Below, piece after piece: positions 24,915-33,126 of a DNA stretch of 64,000 nucleotides (positions are counted from its first letter, which is position 1; each line of letters begins with the position of its first letter). The stretch spans positions 1,178,001 through 1,242,000 of the forward strand of contig NZ_CP143542.1 of assembly GCF_046237605.1 (NCBI RefSeq), given 5' to 3'. The notes under the pieces were generated by a model. That model was not told the DNA's origin. It saw only the letters and a list, made by a program, of their open reading frames with translations, and searched no databases. Position numbers and translations under genes: made by a program. This DNA comes from Paraperibacillus marinus. GTDB taxonomy: Bacteria > Bacillota > Bacilli > Bacillales > DSM-1321.

Positions 24915-26690
24915 ATGTTTGGCAGATCATATTTTTGTGGAGAAGTAACAGAACAAGCTATTGGCGAAAAAGTCAGCCTTAAGGGCTGGGTACAGAAGCG
25001 CCGCGATCTTGGCGGGCTTATATTCATCGACCTGCGTGACCGCTCAGGGATTGTCCAGGTGGTATTTAATCCTGATCATTCGCAGGATGCCCTGCTGACA
25101 GCAGAGTCGATCCGGAATGAGTATGTACTGGATATCCAAGGTACAGTCGCTGCCCGTGCCGAAGGGACCATTAACCCGAATATGAAGACGGGAAAAATTG
25201 AGGTCCAGGCTGAGAGTGTTAACATCCTGAATGAAGCCAAGAACCCTCCATTCGTGATTGCCGACAGCACGGAAGTTGCAGAAGATATCCGGCTTAAATA
25301 CCGATATCTTGATCTTCGCCGCCCGGTGATGTATGAAACCTTTAAGATGCGCCACCAGGTTACAAAGGCAGTAAGGGATTTCCTGGATCAAGAAGGGTTC
25401 CTTGATATTGAAACTCCTATCCTGACTAAGAGCACACCTGAGGGTGCCCGTGACTATCTTGTGCCAAGCCGTGTACATGAGGGCGGTTTTTATGCACTGC
25501 CCCAGTCGCCGCAGCTATTCAAGCAGATGCTGATGGTTTCAGGATTCGAGCGGTACTACCAGATTGCCCGCTGCTTCAGGGATGAAGACCTCCGTGCAGA
25601 CAGGCAGCCGGAATTCACGCAGATTGACATTGAAACAAGCTTCATGAGCCAGGAGGATATCATCCATCTGTCCGAACAGATGATGTACAAGGTTATGAAA
25701 GAGGTAAAGGGAGTAGAACTTTCTCTTCCGCTGCCGCGCATCACCTATGCCGATGCCATGAAGGATTATGGCTCTGATAAGCCGGACACCCGATTTGAAA
25801 TGAAGCTGACTGATGTATCCGGATTAGTAATGGACAGCGGCTTTAAAGTGTTCTCCGGAACAGTTGATGCCGGCGGCGAGGTGAAGGCAATCAATGCCAA
25901 AGGTGCCGCAGGCAATTATTCACGCAAGGATATTGATTCGCTTGGTGAATTTGCTTCCATCTATGGAGCAAAAGGCCTTGCCTGGCTGAAGGCCGAGGAA
26001 GATGGACTTAAGGGACCTATCGCGAAATTCTTCGGAGAAGAAGAACAGGGACAGCTTAAAGAAGCATTGGCCGTTGAAACTGGAGATCTTCTTTTGTTTG
26101 TGGCTGACAAAAAAAATGTCACAGCCGATGCATTGGGTGCTCTCAGGCTGAAGCTTGGAAAAGAATTAGGCCTGATTGATGAAAGCAAATTCAATTTTCT
26201 CTGGGTCACAGACTGGCCGCTGCTTGAATATGACGAAGAGCTCGACCGGTATTTCGCTGCACACCATCCGTTCACGATGCCTGTCCGGGAAGAATTGGAC
26301 CTGCTTCATACAGACCCGGGCAGTGTGAAGGCGCAGGCTTATGACCTTGTATTGAACGGGTATGAGCTTGGCGGTGGCTCGATCCGGATATTTGAAAGCG
26401 ATGTTCAAATGAAAATGTTTGAGGTTCTTGGTTTCTCGCAGGAAGAAGCAAAAGAACAGTTTGGATTCCTGCTTGAAGCCTTTGAATATGGGACACCGCC
26501 GCATGGAGGAATCGCACTTGGCCTCGACAGGCTGGTCATGCTTCTTGCAGGCCGGTCAAATCTCAGGGATACCATTGCTTTCCCTAAGACAGCAAGCGCG
26601 AGCGACCTTCTGACAAAAGCGCCTGACCGTGTCAGCCAGGCCCAGCTCGATGAACTGCGCCTTGCACTCAATCTTGAAAAAAGTGAGTAA
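24915..26690 (+). CDS. aspS: AspS, aspartyl-tRNA synthetase
   Basis: Class IIb synthetase, 591 residues with the bacterial GAD insertion. The N-terminal OB anticodon-binding domain (GWVQKRRDLGGLIFIDLRDRSG), motif 1 (EGFLDIETPIL), motif 2 (FRDEDLRADRQPEFTQID), GAD domain (about 290-420) and motif 3 (GIALGLDRLVMLL) are in order. AAGGGAGG is 8 bases upstream. Co-expression with hisS under one His T-box is the known Bacillus arrangement. Confidence 0.97.
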   Translation: MFGRSYFCGEVTEQAIGEKVSLKGWVQKRRDLGGLIFIDLRDRSGIVQVVFNPDHSQDALLTAESIRNEYVLDIQGTVAARAEGTINPNMKTGKIEVQAESVNILNEAKNPPFVIADSTEVAEDIRLKYRYLDLRRPVMYETFKMRHQVTKAVRDFLDQEGFLDIETPILTKSTPEGARDYLVPSRVHEGGFYALPQSPQLFKQMLMVSGFERYYQIARCFRDEDLRADRQPEFTQIDIETSFMSQEDIIHLSEQMMYKVMKEVKGVELSLPLPRITYADAMKDYGSDKPDTRFEMKLTDVSGLVMDSGFKVFSGTVDAGGEVKAINAKGAAGNYSRKDIDSLGEFASIYGAKGLAWLKAEEDGLKGPIAKFFGEEEQGQLKEALAVETGDLLLFVADKKNVTADALGALRLKLGKELGLIDESKFNFLWVTDWPLLEYDEELDRYFAAHHPFTMPVREELDLLHTDPGSVKAQAYDLVLNGYELGGGSIRIFESDVQMKMFEVLGFSQEEAKEQFGFLLEAFEYGTPPHGGIALGLDRLVMLLAGRSNLRDTIAFPKTASASDLLTKAPDRVSQAQLDELRLALNLEKSE

Positions 26691-26708
26691 AGGCCCAGGA
26701 GGCATTTC

Positions 26709-26737
26709 TTGAAACGGTCATTCTCCTGTGTTAGAAT
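26709..26737 (+). promoter_or_regulatory. Promoter of 6S RNA
   Basis: TTGAAA (26709-26714), a 17-base spacer, TAGAAT (26732-26737); the RNA 5' end is predicted about 11 bases further on. Confidence 0.7.
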
Positions 26738-26747
26738 TACATCAATA

Positions 26748-26934
26748 GCAAAGTCCTGATGTGTTCGTTTTTCTTCTATACGTTTTGACCGAACACTTAT
26801 AGTTTCGGGAGCACGAGTTTCCATGCTGCATACATGCCTTTTTCGAAAAGGACTTATAAATGCATGGAACAGGGCACCCACCTGCTCAGAGCGGGTTCAA
26901 AACTATGGCACTGACGGCACGATCGGGACTTTGC
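26748..26934 (+). ncRNA. ssrSA: 6S RNA (SsrS, BsrA-type)
   Basis: 6S RNA mimics an open promoter and sequesters housekeeping RNA polymerase. The ends pair (gcaaagtcc at 26748-26756 with ggactttgc at 26926-26934), and aaagtcctgatgtgtt near the 5' end and ggaacagggcacccacctg (about 26864-26882) match B. subtilis 6S-1 as I remember it. B. subtilis bsrA lies in this same aspS-tcdA interval. It has its own promoter and terminator. Length is about 187 bases. Confidence 0.9.
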
Positions 26935-26954
26935 ACAATACATACGGATATGAA

Positions 26955-26984
26955 AACCCGCGCATCCATTGCACGGGTTTTTAT
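26955..26984 (+). terminator. Terminator downstream of 6S RNA
   Basis: aacccg (26955-26960) pairs with cgggtt (26974-26979), with further pairing inside (gca/tgc), followed by TTTA. The following 165 bases to tcdA hold a weak -35/-10 pair (TTGTGT 27092, TATATT 27114). Confidence 0.75.
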
Positions 26985-27150
26985 CATTGTTGGTACGGAT
27001 GAAAGCCGGTTCTGCTGAAACTGGCTTCAAAGTGAGCGGGGATCTATTTTCCGGTAATAGGGACTGCAGAGTAGTTTCCCATTTCTTTTTTTTGTGTAAG
27101 AGAACATATATGGTATATTTAAGACGATAAACATACATTGGAGTGAGACG

Positions 27151-27924
27151 ATGCTTCATCAATTTTCTCGTAATGAGCTTGCGATAGGAAAAGAAGGGCT
27201 CGATATACTGAAAAACACGACAGTGGCAGTGCTTGGCATCGGGGGAGTGGGCTCATTTGCAGCTGAAGCGCTCGCAAGGTCCGGAGTCGGGAGACTGATC
27301 CTGGTGGATAAGGATGATGTGGATATCACGAACATCAACCGGCAGAATATTGCCTTCTTATCTACCGTCGGAAAATTTAAAGCGGATTTAATGAAGGAAA
27401 GAATAAAAGATATCAATCCTGATTGTGAAGTGATATCTCTCAAAATGTTTTATACGGAAGAGACGTATGAACAATTCTTCAGCTATGGACTTGACTATGT
27501 AGTCGATGCCTCGGATACAATTTCTTATAAAATCCACTTGATGAAGGAATGCCTGAAACGGAATATTAAACTCATTTCAAGCATGGGTGCAGCCAATAAG
27601 ATGGATCCTACCCGGTTCCAGATTGCTGATATCTCCAAAACGCATACAGACCCGATTGCGAAGGTAATCCGTACCCGCTTGAAGAAGGAAGGCATCAAAA
27701 AAGGGATTCCGGTCATTTTCTCCGATGAAAGCCCGATTGTGATCAGGGAAGAAGTGCGCAAGGAAGTAGGAAATGACCAGGCTCCGATCAGGAAGGCAAA
27801 AATGCCGCCTTCATCAAACGCTTTTGTTCCATCGGTCGCCGGGTTGATTGCAGCGAGCTGGGTCATAAGGGATATCTTGAAGGACATTGAGATCCAAAGG
27901 GTTAACGGGGAGAGCTTTCAGTAA
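27151..27924 (+). CDS. tcdA: TcdA, tRNA threonylcarbamoyladenosine dehydratase
   Basis: An E1-like ATP-dependent enzyme that cyclises t6A to ct6A at tRNA position 37. The 257-residue product has the nucleotide loop VLGIGGVGSFAAEALARSGVG and the DKDDVDITNINRQ segment of the ThiF/MoeB fold. No CXXC pairs are seen, as in TcdA rather than MoeB. GGAGTGAG is 6 bases upstream. The position after aspS is that of B. subtilis yrvM. Confidence 0.92.
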   Translation: MLHQFSRNELAIGKEGLDILKNTTVAVLGIGGVGSFAAEALARSGVGRLILVDKDDVDITNINRQNIAFLSTVGKFKADLMKERIKDINPDCEVISLKMFYTEETYEQFFSYGLDYVVDASDTISYKIHLMKECLKRNIKLISSMGAANKMDPTRFQIADISKTHTDPIAKVIRTRLKKEGIKKGIPVIFSDESPIVIREEVRKEVGNDQAPIRKAKMPPSSNAFVPSVAGLIAASWVIRDILKDIEIQRVNGESFQ

Positions 27925-27946
27925 GCTTTGCCGGCATTCGTAAAGC

Positions 27947-27998
27947 AAGGCGCGGGCTTATTTTCCTCTCGGAAGTGAGCCCGTGCCTTCTATTTTTT
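27947..27998 (+). terminator. Terminator of tcdA overlapping the end of rarA
   Basis: aaggcgcgggctta (27947-27960) pairs with tgagcccgtgcctt (27976-27989), followed by CTATTTTTT. The downstream arm lies inside the rarA coding region. Confidence 0.82.
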
Positions 27999-29247
27999 CA
28001 TATACCGATCCCAGCGCCTGCTCGAATTTACCGGTTTTCCTTGGGTTATAATACTTCTTCCCGGCCAGTTTGTCCGGGAGGTACTGCTGCTTGACCCAGC
28101 CGCTTTCATAATCATGCGGATAAAGATAACCGGTGCCGCGTCCAAGATCCTTCGCTCCCTTATAATGAGCATCCTTCAGATGATCAGGCACTTCCCCATA
28201 GTTCCCGGCGCGTATATCCGAGAGGGCTGCATCCACCGCAAGATAAGCGGAGTTGGACTTTGGAGACAGGCATAATTCCACCACGGCATTGGCAAGGGGA
28301 ATCCGTGCTTCGGGGAACCCGAGCCGTTCAGCCGCTTCCACTGCTGAAAGCGTCCGCGGCCCCGCCTGGGGATTGGCAAGACCGATATCTTCATAAGCCA
28401 TGACCACAAGCCTCCTTGCTATGCTGACGAGATCGCCTGCCTCAATCAGCCTGCCGAGATAGTGCATGGCGGCATTCACATCACTGCCGCGCACGGACTT
28501 TTGAAGCGCGGACAGGACATCATAATGGGCATCTCCGCCCTTGTCATGGGAAAAGCTTTTTCTTTGGATACATTCTTCAGCGGCTTTTAAATCGACTGTT
28601 ACAATTCCCTCTTCGTCCGGCTCTGTTGACTGGACGGCAAGCTCCAGCGCGTTCAGGGCGCTCCTCACATCCCCATTTGAGGCTGAGGCAAGATGCTGGT
28701 AGGCATCTTCGGAAATCTGGGTGCGTACCGAACCAAGGCCCCTTTCCTCATCGGCAGCTGCCCGTTTCAGGGCAGCCGTGATATCCTCAGGCTCCAATGG
28801 CTTTAGCTCAAAGATCTGGCATCGGCTCCTGATGGCTGGATTGATGGCGTGGTAAGGGTTGCTTGTCGTTGCACCGATCAGGGTGATGGCGCCGCTTTCC
28901 AGGTGGGGAAGCAAAAAATCCTGCTTGGCTTTGTCCAGCCGGTGCACTTCATCGAGGAGGAGAATGACCCTGCCGGACATTTTGGCCTCCTGTGCGACGA
29001 TTTCCATGTCTTTTTTATTATGCGTCACTGCGTTCAGCGTGCGGAAGGCAAACTTTGTGCTTCCGGCTATGGCAGAGGCAATGGACGTCTTCCCGACACC
29101 CGGAGGGCCGTATAAGATCATGGAAGACAGCTGTTTAGCCCTGACCATCCTCCTGATGATCTTGCCTTCCCCTACGAGATGCTGCTGTCCGAGGATTTCA
29201 TCTATGTTTTTGGGCCTCATTCTGAAGGCCAGCGGTTTAATGCTCAT
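27958..29247 (-). CDS. rarA: RarA (MgsA) AAA+ replication-recombination ATPase
   Basis: A clamp-loader-related ATPase acting at stalled replication forks. The 429-residue protein has Walker A YGPPGVGKTSIA, Walker B LLLDEVHRL, sensor 1 GATTSNP and the C-terminal MgsA domain (SDVNAAMHYLGRLIEAGD and LKDAHYKGAKDLG). GGAGAGAT precedes the ATG. It is convergent with tcdA and divergent from cymR. Confidence 0.95.
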   Translation of the reverse strand: MSIKPLAFRMRPKNIDEILGQQHLVGEGKIIRRMVRAKQLSSMILYGPPGVGKTSIASAIAGSTKFAFRTLNAVTHNKKDMEIVAQEAKMSGRVILLLDEVHRLDKAKQDFLLPHLESGAITLIGATTSNPYHAINPAIRSRCQIFELKPLEPEDITAALKRAAADEERGLGSVRTQISEDAYQHLASASNGDVRSALNALELAVQSTEPDEEGIVTVDLKAAEECIQRKSFSHDKGGDAHYDVLSALQKSVRGSDVNAAMHYLGRLIEAGDLVSIARRLVVMAYEDIGLANPQAGPRTLSAVEAAERLGFPEARIPLANAVVELCLSPKSNSAYLAVDAALSDIRAGNYGEVPDHLKDAHYKGAKDLGRGTGYLYPHDYESGWVKQQYLPDKLAGKKYYNPRKTGKFEQALGSVYEKIEGTGSLPRGK

Positions 29248-29356
29248 ATCATATCTCTCCGAGTGAACGATTACAGGCCAAGCACAATATATCTGGCTGT
29301 TTTATTAACTTTACCATACATTATGTTAAACTTAAAATGCATTGAATTCAGCGGTA

Positions 29357-29365
29357 TGCTATAAT
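29357..29365 (+). promoter_or_regulatory. Extended -10 element upstream of cymR
   Basis: TGCTATAAT (29357-29365) is a TGN-TATAAT extended -10; no good -35 was seen. It lies 85 bases before cymR. Confidence 0.5.
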
Positions 29366-29449
29366 TTCAGGTGCATTTGACCATTATTTTAACAATAGCG
29401 AAAAGCCCGCTACGAATAGATTTTATAACTTTATGCAGAGGTGCAGAAA

Positions 29450-29869
29450 ATGAAGATTTCGACTAAAGGCCGATATGGCCTCACAATTATGATTGAGCTG
29501 GCAAAAAAGCATGGGGAAGGTCCGACCTCCCTGAAGGCCATTGCACAGACGCACAACTTATCGGAGCATTACCTGGAGCAGCTTATTGCTCCCCTCCGGA
29601 ATGCAGGACTTGTCAAGAGCATACGCGGGGCATACGGCGGCTATCTGCTTGGGAGGGACCCCGAACAGATCACATCCGGTGATATCATCCGTGTCCTTGA
29701 AGGACCGATCAGCCCGGTGGAAGGAATAGAGGATGAAGAGCCGGCAAAGCGGGAATTGTGGATAAAAATCCGCGATGCTGTAAAAGATGTACTAGATAAC
29801 ACCACCCTTCAGGATCTGGCAAGCTATTCAGATAACGATAATACTGATTCTTATATGTTTTATATTTAG
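29450..29869 (+). CDS. cymR: CymR, Rrf2-family repressor of cysteine metabolism
   Basis: Master repressor of cystine uptake and cysteine biosynthesis genes; in B. subtilis it works as a complex with CysK and responds to O-acetylserine. The 139-residue protein has the winged-helix N-terminus (KISTKGRYGLTIMIELAKKHGEG, recognition around LSEHYLEQLIAPLRNAGLV) and the SIRGAYGGYLLG wing, and is nearly identical to B. subtilis CymR where I can recall it. No Fe-S cysteines are present. The ATG at 29450 has AGAGGTG 6 bases upstream. A probable target is yrrT-mtnN in this window. Confidence 0.95.
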   Translation: MKISTKGRYGLTIMIELAKKHGEGPTSLKAIAQTHNLSEHYLEQLIAPLRNAGLVKSIRGAYGGYLLGRDPEQITSGDIIRVLEGPISPVEGIEDEEPAKRELWIKIRDAVKDVLDNTTLQDLASYSDNDNTDSYMFYI

Positions 29870-30015
29870 GATCTTTTCTAAAAGATTGTTGTTGTTTGAT
29901 GATTTCCGGGGGAGATTTAATCATTAAGCCCAGTTGATTGGAGCGGAAAGCGAGTGCCTGCAGCGGAAATCAACTTTCTTGTTCAATAGTCAAAATATAT
30001 GAGAAAACAACCTAT
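29869..30015 (+). repeat. Intergenic repeat family 2, copy 1
   Basis: It begins at the cymR stop with ggatcttttctaaaag and ends near gaaaacaacc. The core, gttgattggagcggaaagcg to cagcggaaatcaac, has GTTGATT/AATCAAC inverted ends at 29933-29974. It is shared with copies at 47.3 and 50.2 kb and separates cymR from iscS. Confidence 0.8.
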
Positions 30016-30062
30016 GTTTAATAGCGGATACCTTTATACATCCCTGACAGGAGGGGAACGAT

Positions 30063-31208
30063 TTGGAAAATATTTATCTTGACCATGCAGCCACTTCACC
30101 GATGCATCCCGATGTAATTAAAAAGATGGCTGAGGCGATGGAGACAAGCTTCGGCAACCCATCCAGCATCCATTCATTTGGAAGGAAGGCACGGCATATC
30201 CTGGATGAATCCAGAGCCTTCATTGCCAGGAGCATCGGAGCAAAGGAAAATGAAATTATTTTTACCAGCGGAGGTACTGAAGCTGATAATCTGGCCATCA
30301 TCGGGACGGCAAGGGCGAACAGCGGACGCGGAAAGCATATCATCACGAGCAGTGTGGAACATCATGCGGTCCTGAATACCTGCCGCTTCCTGGAGAAGGA
30401 GGGATTTGAGGTCACGTACCTTCCGGTAGATGAGTCAGGCCTCGTTTCTCCCGCCGGTCTGAAAGAAGCGCTTAGGGATGATACGATACTTGTGACTATC
30501 ATGTACGGGAATAACGAGGTAGGCACCATCCAGCCGGTCAGGGAGCTTGCCCGCCTTGCTAAAGAGCGGGGGGCCGTCTTCCATACAGACGCTGTCCAGG
30601 CCTACGGGATCGAGCATATCGATGTAAATGCCATGGGAATTGACTCCATGTCGGTTTCCGCCCATAAGATAAATGGCCCTAAGGGAATAGGCTTCCTGTA
30701 TATAAAGGATGGCACCAGGATCATCCCCGCAAGCTATGGCGGTGAGCAGGAGAGAAAGAGGCGGGCGGGAACCGAAAATGTTCCGGCCATTGCGGCATTT
30801 GCGGAGGCTGTTCGCATCGCAAAGGAATCCGCGGATGAAAAAAGGGCAAACTATCAATCCATGAAGGATGCGCTCATCGGATCATTACAGGAAGCAGGCA
30901 TTAAATTTGCTATTAATGGCCATCCGGAGTATGCTCTTGCTCATGTATTAAACATCAGCTTTGAAGGCACCAATGTGGAACAGATGCTAATGAATCTTGA
31001 TCTTGCAGGCATCGCTGTTTCCAGCGGATCAGCATGCACAGCAGGCTCGATTGAACCTTCACACGTCCTTACGGCCATGTTCGGAAAGGACTCAGAAAGG
31101 CCTTATAATTCCATCCGGTTCAGCTTCGGCTATACAAATACAGAAGAAGAAGTCCAGAGGGCTGCAGGAACAGCCGTGAAAATCGTTCAGCGCCTGAGGA
31201 CTCATTAA
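30063..31208 (+). CDS. iscS: IscS-type cysteine desulfurase (YrvO-like)
   Basis: A PLP enzyme releasing persulfide sulfur from cysteine, here most likely for MnmA-dependent tRNA thiolation. Of 381 residues, YLDHAATSPMH starts the protein, SSVEHHAVL and the PLP lysine in SVSAHKINGPKG (about 200) follow, and SSGSACTAGSIEPSHVL carries the catalytic Cys (about 327). The TTG at 30063 has AGGAGGGG 7 bases upstream. mnmA follows after 21 bases, the B. subtilis yrvO-mnmA pairing, which supports a dedicated sulfur donor. Confidence 0.93.
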   Translation: MENIYLDHAATSPMHPDVIKKMAEAMETSFGNPSSIHSFGRKARHILDESRAFIARSIGAKENEIIFTSGGTEADNLAIIGTARANSGRGKHIITSSVEHHAVLNTCRFLEKEGFEVTYLPVDESGLVSPAGLKEALRDDTILVTIMYGNNEVGTIQPVRELARLAKERGAVFHTDAVQAYGIEHIDVNAMGIDSMSVSAHKINGPKGIGFLYIKDGTRIIPASYGGEQERKRRAGTENVPAIAAFAEAVRIAKESADEKRANYQSMKDALIGSLQEAGIKFAINGHPEYALAHVLNISFEGTNVEQMLMNLDLAGIAVSSGSACTAGSIEPSHVLTAMFGKDSERPYNSIRFSFGYTNTEEEVQRAAGTAVKIVQRLRTH

Positions 31209-31229
31209 TATAAAGAAAGGGGTGGCAAT

Positions 31230-32345
31230 ATGAAAAAGTCACCTGAAGAAACGCGGGTGGTCGTGGGGATGTCCGGAGGCGTGGACTCTTCCGTTGCCGC
31301 GCTTCTATTAAAACAGCAGGGCTATGATGTTGTAGGGATCTTTATGAAGAATTGGGATGATACAGATGAAAATGGAGTCTGTACAGCTACTGAGGATTAC
31401 AATGATGTAATCCGTGTCTGCAACCAGATCGGCATTCCCTACTATGCTGTTAATTTCGAGAAACAATACTGGGACAAAGTTTTTACCTATTTCCTGGATG
31501 AATATAAAGCAGGACGCACTCCGAATCCTGATGTGATGTGCAATAAAGAAATAAAATTCAAGGCCTTTCTTGAGCATGCGGTCAATCTGGGCGCTGATTA
31601 TCTCGCGACCGGACATTATGCCAGGGTTGAGCAGATTGACGGAGAATATAAGATGCTGAGAGGAATTGATCAAAATAAAGATCAAACTTATTTCCTGAAC
31701 CAGCTCACCCAGGAGCAGCTTGAAAAGGTCATGTTCCCGCTTGGGGGCATCGAGAAATCCAGGGTTAGAGAAATAGCCCGGGAAGCAAATCTCGCGACTG
31801 CAGCTAAAAAAGATTCCACAGGCATCTGCTTTATCGGCGAAAGGAATTTTAAAGAATTTCTAAGCGGATATCTGCCAGCCCAGCCAGGCATAATGCAGAC
31901 CTTGAGCGGGGAAGAAAAAGGCAGGCATGACGGCTTGATGTATTATACGATCGGCCAGCGTCATGGTCTTGGGATCGGCGGAAGCGGAGAACCGTGGTTT
32001 GCAGTCGGAAAAGACCTGAAAAAAAATATTCTTTATGTGGAGCAGGGCTTCGATCATGACAGCTTATATTCGACTTCAATCAAAGCGGTCAATGTGAGCT
32101 GGGTATCCAGCCTGGACAAGCCGGGGACATTCGAATGTACGGCAAAATTCAGATACCGTCAGGCGGATAATGAAGTAACGGTAAAGAGTCATGGAGACGG
32201 CACGGCAGAAGTCCTTTTCAAACAGCCAATCCGGGCTGTGACCCCTGGACAGGCTGTTGTCTTTTATGACGGCGAAGAATGCCTGGGCGGCGGCACAATC
32301 GATGAAGTGTTCAAATCAGAAGAAAAGCTAACGTATGTAGGATAA
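31230..32345 (+). CDS. mnmA: MnmA, tRNA-specific 2-thiouridylase
   Basis: Adenylates and thiolates U34 of tRNA-Lys, -Glu and -Gln. The 371-residue product has the PP-loop GMSGGVDSSVAALLL, the catalytic Cys in NPDVMCNKEIKFK (about 108) and the second Cys in KDSTGICFIGERNF (about 204). AAAGGGGTGG is upstream. It receives sulfur from the IscS encoded immediately before it. Confidence 0.97.
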   Translation: MKKSPEETRVVVGMSGGVDSSVAALLLKQQGYDVVGIFMKNWDDTDENGVCTATEDYNDVIRVCNQIGIPYYAVNFEKQYWDKVFTYFLDEYKAGRTPNPDVMCNKEIKFKAFLEHAVNLGADYLATGHYARVEQIDGEYKMLRGIDQNKDQTYFLNQLTQEQLEKVMFPLGGIEKSRVREIAREANLATAAKKDSTGICFIGERNFKEFLSGYLPAQPGIMQTLSGEEKGRHDGLMYYTIGQRHGLGIGGSGEPWFAVGKDLKKNILYVEQGFDHDSLYSTSIKAVNVSWVSSLDKPGTFECTAKFRYRQADNEVTVKSHGDGTAEVLFKQPIRAVTPGQAVVFYDGEECLGGGTIDEVFKSEEKLTYVG

Positions 32346-32348
32346 AGA

Positions 32349-32381
32349 GGCAGGCCCGAAAGCGGGCCTGCCCATTTTTTT
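32349..32381 (+). terminator. Intrinsic terminator after mnmA
   Basis: ggcaggcccg (32349-32358), a 4-base loop, cgggcctgcc (32363-32372), then a T-run at 32375-32381. Confidence 0.92.
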
Positions 32382-32427
32382 ATGTTATGTTATACTCACT
32401 ATAGAAATGATGGAGAGTGGTTAAATA

Positions 32428-33102
32428 ATGGATAAAAACATGCAGGGAATCGAATATATGAGGGCTGGCAAATACGAAGAAGCGGTCAAGCTGTTTTCGG
32501 AAGTCATTGAAGAAAGCCCGGAGGATCCAGTCGGTTATATTAACTTTGGAAATGTCCTGACAGCGGTGGGCGAAGACAGCCGTGCAGTGGGCTTTTTCAA
32601 TAAAGCGCTGGAAATCGACCCGAACGCCTCAGCGGCTTATTACTCATTGGGAAGTATGCTTTTTGAGAAAGAAAAATATAAGGAAGCAAAGGACATGTAT
32701 GAAAAGGCGGTAAAATCAGGACTTGATAATTCCGATGCTTACTTCATGCTTGGACTTACGCTCATGCAGCTTGAACAGCCAAGGCTTGCCATGCCATATC
32801 TTAAGCGGAGCGTTGAATTGAATCCGGAAGATGCAGAAGCAAGATTTCAATATGCGCTGACCCTGGCCCATGCGGAACTCTATGATGAGGTAATTGTCGA
32901 GCTTACGCTTGTGCTTGAAAAAGACCCGGAGCATGGAGATGCCTATTATAATCTTGGAGTAGCTTACGCGCTTACTGGAAAGGTCCGCAAAGCAATGGAA
33001 CTGATGGAAAAGGCTGTAGAAGTACAGCCGGATCATATTCTTGCTGCCCATGGAAAGGCGCAGATGGAGCTGATCCTAAAAGAGGAAGAAGAACAGAATT
33101 AA
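32428..33102 (+). CDS. yrrB: TPR-repeat protein YrrB
   Basis: A 224-residue cytosolic protein built almost entirely of about six tetratricopeptide repeats (for example GIEYMRAGKYEEAVKLF, GNVLTAVGEDSRAVGFF, GSMLFEKEKYKEAKDMY and GVAYALTGKVRKAMEL). The family is a protein-interaction scaffold of unknown partner. The same gene sits between mnmA and recD2 in B. subtilis. GGAGAGTGG is 8 bases upstream; 25 bases separate it from recD2. Confidence 0.88.
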   Translation: MDKNMQGIEYMRAGKYEEAVKLFSEVIEESPEDPVGYINFGNVLTAVGEDSRAVGFFNKALEIDPNASAAYYSLGSMLFEKEKYKEAKDMYEKAVKSGLDNSDAYFMLGLTLMQLEQPRLAMPYLKRSVELNPEDAEARFQYALTLAHAELYDEVIVELTLVLEKDPEHGDAYYNLGVAYALTGKVRKAMELMEKAVEVQPDHILAAHGKAQMELILKEEEEQN

Positions 33103-33126
33103 AAATAAGGGGAAGGAGGGGGAAGC

